Shown in pieces: positions 59,910 through 64,000 of a stretch of DNA of 64,000 nt. Source of the DNA: JBBTCX01 sp964494205 (GTDB lineage Bacteria; Planctomycetota; Phycisphaerae; UBA1845); assembly GCA_964494205.1 (NCBI GenBank), contig CAZBRD010000012.1, forward strand, positions 1 through 64,000, read 5' to 3'. The notes below the pieces were generated by a model, which made no database searches, was not told the DNA's origin, and saw only the letters and a list, made by a program, of their open reading frames with translations. Position 1 is the first letter of the stretch; each line of letters opens with the position of its first letter. The position numbers and the translations under genes are program-made.

Positions 59910-61424
59910 TTGTTAAAGGCAATTCTTCCGATTCACGTGTGCATGGCACTCGCGACCCTTATCGCAGCCACCGCTTGTGCAGCCGCTGATAACAAGGCTG
60001 ATCGATCGCCGTCCAAACCACAAACACGATCAGCGACGGCCACGCCAAGCCTCGCGTCGCAACTTGCATCGCTGATGAATCGCCCGCCGCATGCGCAAGC
60101 TCTTGGCTCGGCCTGTGTCATCGACCTGAAAACCGGCGCGACGGTGTTCGAGCACAATGCGGACGCCGCCCTCGTTCCAGCCAGCAACATGAAAGTCTTC
60201 GCGATGGCCGCTGCGTTGATAGAACTCGGCACAGACTTTCAATTTCAAACGTATCTCGCCACCGATGGCCGAAACCTGCTGCTCATCGGCGACGGTGACC
60301 CGGGGTTGGGCGATGAAAAACTCGCGGGGCGGCACGGTGAATCGTCGACGGCTGTATTCGATCGCTTCGCCGGTTCGCTGATCAAACGTAACCTGCGAAA
60401 CATCCCCGGTGATTTGATCTACGATGATTCCATTTTCGACAATCAGCGCATCCATGATTCATGGGAATCGGAAGACATCGGCAAGTGGTACGCGGCCCCC
60501 GTCACCGGCCTCACCGTCAACGACGGTTGTCTCGATATCACGGTCACTCCCGTTGGCAAGCAGAACGCCACGTTCACTGTTTCGATGGTGCCGGAAAACT
60601 CGTTGGCCAAGATCATCAATGAAGTTCGCTTCGGCGCGAACGGCAGCCCGCTTCTGCACAACATCGGCGGCACGCTGAATTACAGAATCAGCGGCACTAC
60701 GAACAAGCGTTACACTTTCGGTCCTGTCGCGTTCGCCGATCCCAGCTTGCTTTGTGCTCACGCGTTGAATTCCGCAATGGCGGAGAAGAACATCACGCTG
60801 CAGGGATCCATCAAACATGGCGTCGTTCGCAATGCCGGCGGGTTCTTGCCCTTGCAAGCACAGATCATCGATGTGCACACAACTTCGCTGGCTGACGTTT
60901 TGAATCGCGCCGGCAAGGACAGTCAGAACCTTTTTGCGGAGTGTTTGTTGAAACGCGCCGGTTATGCGTGGAGCAAACGGAAGGGCTCGCAACAGCCGGT
61001 CGGTAGTTGGTCGACTGGTGCGGAGGCCGTGAAAGAGATGTTGCAAGTCGCGCGCATCAATACGGCTGGTTTGATTGTTGCGGACGGTTCGGGACTAAGT
61101 CGCGATAACCGCTGCACCGCGCGACAACTGGCTTCGACAAACGCATGGATCAGTAAGTCTGCTTCGAGTGCGCTGTATCGAGATAGCCTCGCGATCGCGG
61201 GCGTCGACGGCTCACTTCGCAAGCGCATGAAAGGCGAAGACGGTCGCATCCGTGGCAAAACAGGAACGATGCGCGGCATTCGCACGCTAAGCGGATACAT
61301 CGACGACGACAACGGCCCGCGCTACGCGTTTGCGATCATGTTCAATAATTACCCCGGCACCAGCGCGCCGTACAAGGATTTGCAGGACAAGGTGTGCGCG
61401 TTGCTTTCTGACTACGCGAATTGA
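59910..61424 (+). CDS. dacB: D-alanyl-D-alanine carboxypeptidase/endopeptidase (PBP4-type)
   Basis: A 504-residue protein if started at TTG 59910, which gives a clean signal peptide (core VCMALATLIAATACAAA); GTG 59937 and ATG 59943 are alternatives, and an open frame extends to 59703. Active-site motifs of class C PBPs: SxxK in PASNMKVFAMAAAL, SxN-type SGLSRDN in VADGSGLSRDN, KTG in GRIRGKTGTMRGI. The ~200-residue insert between the first two motifs is typical of DacB. It trims and opens peptidoglycan cross-links in the periplasm, consistent with a planctomycete that has a cell wall. Confidence 0.92.
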   Translation: MLKAILPIHVCMALATLIAATACAAADNKADRSPSKPQTRSATATPSLASQLASLMNRPPHAQALGSACVIDLKTGATVFEHNADAALVPASNMKVFAMAAALIELGTDFQFQTYLATDGRNLLLIGDGDPGLGDEKLAGRHGESSTAVFDRFAGSLIKRNLRNIPGDLIYDDSIFDNQRIHDSWESEDIGKWYAAPVTGLTVNDGCLDITVTPVGKQNATFTVSMVPENSLAKIINEVRFGANGSPLLHNIGGTLNYRISGTTNKRYTFGPVAFADPSLLCAHALNSAMAEKNITLQGSIKHGVVRNAGGFLPLQAQIIDVHTTSLADVLNRAGKDSQNLFAECLLKRAGYAWSKRKGSQQPVGSWSTGAEAVKEMLQVARINTAGLIVADGSGLSRDNRCTARQLASTNAWISKSASSALYRDSLAIAGVDGSLRKRMKGEDGRIRGKTGTMRGIRTLSGYIDDDNGPRYAFAIMFNNYPGTSAPYKDLQDKVCALLSDYAN

Positions 61425-61490
61425 TCGAACCCGCGGTTAATCGACACATCGGCGTGGCATTAGGCAGAAGGCATTAGGCAATAGAGTATG

Positions 61491-61522
61491 AAAAAAAGGT
61501 GGGTGCCTAGCACCCACCCTAC
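61491..61522 (-). terminator. GGTGGGT/ACCCACC repeat acting as terminator, copy 3
   Basis: GGTGGGTGC (61498-61506), loop CTA, GCACCCACC (61510-61518); on the minus strand followed by TTTTTTT (61491-61497). Lies 30 nt downstream of, and co-oriented with, the pseudopilin gene ending at 61553, and between it and dacB. Confidence 0.75.
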
Positions 61523-61552
61523 AGGTCGTTTCTCAAAGTTCGTGCCCCAATC

Positions 61553-62653
61553 TCAATCGCTGTCGACGCAATCCTCGTACGATGGTCGAGCGCCATCATA
61601 GACCGCGATGTTCGTTGGGAGCACCGGTGCGGGCAACGTGTCTTTCTGCCAACCTGGCCCGCGAACGATGATGCACGAATAAGTCGTTTCCGTTGTCTCG
61701 TCGCCATTGAACCACGGTGGATAATTGTCCAAGCGCTCATTGCGATAATGTCGCGCATACCCCTCCGAGTTCTCAGTCCCTTCCTCGTAGATTTTCTGGT
61801 ATTCCGCGTGACTGTCAGTAAACGCACGGTTGTATGTCCAATCAGCTCCATGCCATCCACGAATGGCTTTCGTCGGTCCGGGATCTACTCCCGGTGAAAC
61901 ACCCGGCGCCATACACGGATCGTGTCGCGCGGCCCATGCCCAGCGTCCAATGTTTTCTTCATAGAGGATGGTTCGCGCCGGTGTCGGCACGCGCGTCACG
62001 GGTCGAAGATAAGGTGAGTTGGTACCAACTTCATTCGGAAACCCAGTGAGAAAAATGTTGGCTGCATAGCTCGTCCCGAAATTATCAAAGGACGATCGTT
62101 CCGGATTGTTGATCCAATCTTCGCAGTGCGCGCCGCGGGGCGGGCCGTCATCCCCGGCGCACTTGAACAGGTCGAGATTCATTTTCGTGTCATTCTCTGC
62201 CCCAATTCGATCCCAGGTAGGACGCAAGTTGTCCTTGAACCCACTTGGATAAAGAATGTCGTTCAGCGGTCTGGACGACGGGCCGAAACCTGCGCGTGTT
62301 CCATATTTGCTGTTGAGGAACGCGTACTGCCCGCTACCGCCGCCGCTGGTGAAATCCTGCTTGCCGATGCCGCTCTTGCCGCCGTATTCATAGGCGCCGA
62401 CGAATGTCGGGTTTTGCGGATCTTGGTTGAATTGCAACGGGTGGGCCGGGATGCCCCAGCCTTGCGGATCATCCGCAGCATACACGAGACTGCTCGACGC
62501 GATGTTCTTGATATGCGCGATGCAGGCTGCCTTCTTGCCCTGTCGACGTGCAGCCTCCAAACTCGGCAGCAGAATCGCCAACAACAAGGCGATAATCGCG
62601 ATGACGACCAGCAACTCAATCAACGTAAACGCGGATGTGCGTCGGTTGTTCAT
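61553..62653 (-). CDS. Prepilin-type N-terminal cleavage/methylation domain protein (pseudopilin-like), copy A
   Basis: A 366-residue protein from ATG 62653, GGAG about 10 nt upstream. The N-terminus TSAFTLIELLVVIAIIALLLAILLPSLEAARRQ is a type II/IV pilin signal with the F-T-L-I-E cleavage and Glu5. The large globular part (YAADDPQGWGIPAHPL, NRAFTDSHAEYQ, closing PSYEDCVDSD) resembles the big planctomycete pseudopilin families. A paralogue follows upstream on the same strand. Function (secretion pseudopilus or other) unknown. Confidence 0.88.
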   Translation of the reverse strand: MNNRRTSAFTLIELLVVIAIIALLLAILLPSLEAARRQGKKAACIAHIKNIASSSLVYAADDPQGWGIPAHPLQFNQDPQNPTFVGAYEYGGKSGIGKQDFTSGGGSGQYAFLNSKYGTRAGFGPSSRPLNDILYPSGFKDNLRPTWDRIGAENDTKMNLDLFKCAGDDGPPRGAHCEDWINNPERSSFDNFGTSYAANIFLTGFPNEVGTNSPYLRPVTRVPTPARTILYEENIGRWAWAARHDPCMAPGVSPGVDPGPTKAIRGWHGADWTYNRAFTDSHAEYQKIYEEGTENSEGYARHYRNERLDNYPPWFNGDETTETTYSCIIVRGPGWQKDTLPAPVLPTNIAVYDGARPSYEDCVDSD

Positions 62654-62943
62654 TCCTACAGCTCCCTGTCTTAAGTCGCGCGGACGGCGCGTCCAATCCC
62701 TGCGTTCCCCCAACTTTCGGCCCGTTACGGTCAGTCTCTATCCTAGCAACTCTCCCAAAGGCAACCCAGCCCTACCTTTATCAACACCGCCGGACCGTTC
62801 CCGGCGGGCAAAAACGACTGAATTAAGGTCCCTTTGAGCGGATATGTGCCACCATCGGGCAAAGCTTGACCGCAGACCAGCGAATTCAGGATTCATCAGT
62901 GGTTTTTGGAAACTCGTTAGCAGTTTCCCTTGAAAAAATGGCC

Positions 62944-64000
62944 CTATTCCTGACCGTCGGGGGCAGCCACGCAATCCTCATAGGAAGGTCGACCAAAGCC
63001 GCCGTGCACGAGGCCAGTGTTCAGGGGGATTTGCGGTAATGTGTCCTTCTGCCAGCCATCGCCGCGCACGGTAATACAACCATAAAACGCGAAATCGCCT
63101 GGTGTGCCGTCATGGAACCTTGGCGGGTAGTCCGACAGGAACTCGGACCGGTAATGGCGGAAATAGCCCGGCGACGTGCGTTCCATGAGCACCAACTGGG
63201 TTTCGACGTGCGTGTCTACGAACGCACGGTTGAAGGTCCAATCCTTACCGTGCCAGCCGCCGATTGTCTTCGTCGGGCCCGGATCAATTCCCACCCAGGC
63301 GCCACAATCCACGTCGTCCTTGGCTGCCCATGCCCAGCGGCCAATGTTCTCCTCTAAGAGCAACGTTCTGGACGGAGTGGGCACGCGTGTCGCAGGTCGA
63401 AGGTAGGGCGAGTTGGTGTACATTTCCCCTGCGCCGACCGAGACCATGAAGATGTTGGCTGCGTAGCTGTTTCCGAAATGGTCGAACGAAGATCGCTCCG
63501 GGTTGTCGATCCACTCCTGACAATGACCGCCGCGCGGCGGACCGTCATCGCCGGGGCACTTGAACAGATCGAGATTCAACTTGGTATCACCTTCCGCGCC
63601 GATGCGCTCGAAGGTGGGAAGTAGATTATCCTTGAACCCGCCAGGATAGAGCAGTGTGTTCAGCGGACGCGTGGAAGGACCAAACCCGGCTTTGGTTCCG
63701 TATTTGCTCGTTAAGAACTCAAACGCACCGCTCGGCCCTGGAACGAAACCCGTTCGACCTACACCGCTCTTGCCCCCCCACTCATACGCGCCGACAAAGG
63801 TTGGATTCTTGGGGTCTTGGGTGAATTGCATCGGGTGGACCGGTATGACCCACCCCTGAGGATCGTCTGCCTCGTACGTCTTGCACGTCGTCGCGAGGTT
63901 CTTGAGATGACTTATGCACGCGGTCTTCTTGGCAGCTTTGCGTGCTGCTTCCAGCGAAGGCAGGAGAATGGCCAGCAAGAGCGCGATTATCGCGATAACA
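62944..64000 (-). CDS. Pseudopilin-like protein, copy B (5' partial)
   Basis: At least 352 residues; the pilin signal is cut by the right edge, but IIALLLAILLPSLEAARKAAKKT is visible at the start. It matches copy A almost throughout: EADDPQGWVIPVHPMQFTQDPKNPTFVGAYEWGGKSGVG, KCPGDDGPPRGGHCQEWIDNPERSSFDHFGNSYAANIF, NRAFVDTHVETQ and the closing PSYEDCV. Likely a tandem duplication. Confidence 0.9.
   Translation of the reverse strand, partial: VIAIIALLLAILLPSLEAARKAAKKTACISHLKNLATTCKTYEADDPQGWVIPVHPMQFTQDPKNPTFVGAYEWGGKSGVGRTGFVPGPSGAFEFLTSKYGTKAGFGPSTRPLNTLLYPGGFKDNLLPTFERIGAEGDTKLNLDLFKCPGDDGPPRGGHCQEWIDNPERSSFDHFGNSYAANIFMVSVGAGEMYTNSPYLRPATRVPTPSRTLLLEENIGRWAWAAKDDVDCGAWVGIDPGPTKTIGGWHGKDWTFNRAFVDTHVETQLVLMERTSPGYFRHYRSEFLSDYPPRFHDGTPGDFAFYGCITVRGDGWQKDTLPQIPLNTGLVHGGFGRPSYEDCVAAPDGQE

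Overview
The window reads as a piece of a Planctomycetota chromosome, possibly from the Phycisphaerae side; the class is an inference. The basis is the mix of families. There is a giant secreted Cys-rich protein, and three secreted proteins end in dockerin-like repeats. A Ser/Thr kinase-WD40 protein sits behind an ECF sigma gene, and two 'FTLIELLVVIAIIALLLAIL' pseudopilins lie in tandem. Small lipoproteins are numerous and the G+C content is moderate to high. Genes lie on both strands in short operons, with many palindromic repeats between them. I see no rRNA, tRNA, CRISPR array, phage or transposase gene.

Layout. 1-13.5 kb is a surface and signalling region: a YWTD-propeller protein cut by the left edge, a small zinc-ribbon membrane protein, a TPR lipoprotein, the sigma factor/kinase pair on the minus strand, and the 1807-residue Cys-rich secreted protein, which ends at a clear terminator. 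13.8-20.7 kb is a tripartite RND efflux operon (adaptor, pump, outer-membrane channel) plus a lipoprotein. 20.9-35.5 kb is a dense central-carbon and energy block: a DUF3141 PHA-synthase-like protein, a MaoC-phosphotransacetylase fusion, acetate kinase, LOG protein, beta-CASP nuclease, ATP-type PEP carboxykinase, phosphofructokinase, ribose-5-P isomerase B, a DUF4239-like membrane protein, phosphoketolase and, convergent, PPK2. Together these could turn sugar phosphates into acetyl phosphate and ATP, interconvert acetyl-P and acetyl-CoA, and use polyphosphate as an energy store. The set resembles low-oxygen loci known from some Proteobacteria.

35.8-43.1 kb (minus strand) holds a secreted propeller protein, a SulP transporter, two lipoproteins, a divergent EF-P and a lone PD-(D/E)XK-like protein. 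43.3-51.2 kb holds an unusually GC-rich enoyl-CoA hydratase, thrS (good promoter, long leader, probable CTG start), infC (possible ATA start), sulfate adenylyltransferase with a DHH/pAp-phosphatase-like protein, and a phosphodiesterase. 51.6-64 kb is mixed: tadA, a Tat-exported amine oxidase, a secreted unknown, a Rieske protein, DinB, a tandem pair of paralogous lipoproteins, tmk, dacB and two pseudopilin genes, the last cut by the right edge.

The most unusual non-coding content is a set of interspersed palindromes: a three-hairpin element (3 copies, one carrying compensatory stem changes), a CCCTCTCCC/GGGAGAGGG element (5 copies, one inside a signal-peptide coding region), a GGTGGGT/ACCCACC hairpin that in all 3 copies sits as a co-oriented terminator behind a gene, and a GGTCAAGC/GCTTGGCC element (3 copies). 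No mobilising transposase is present in the window.
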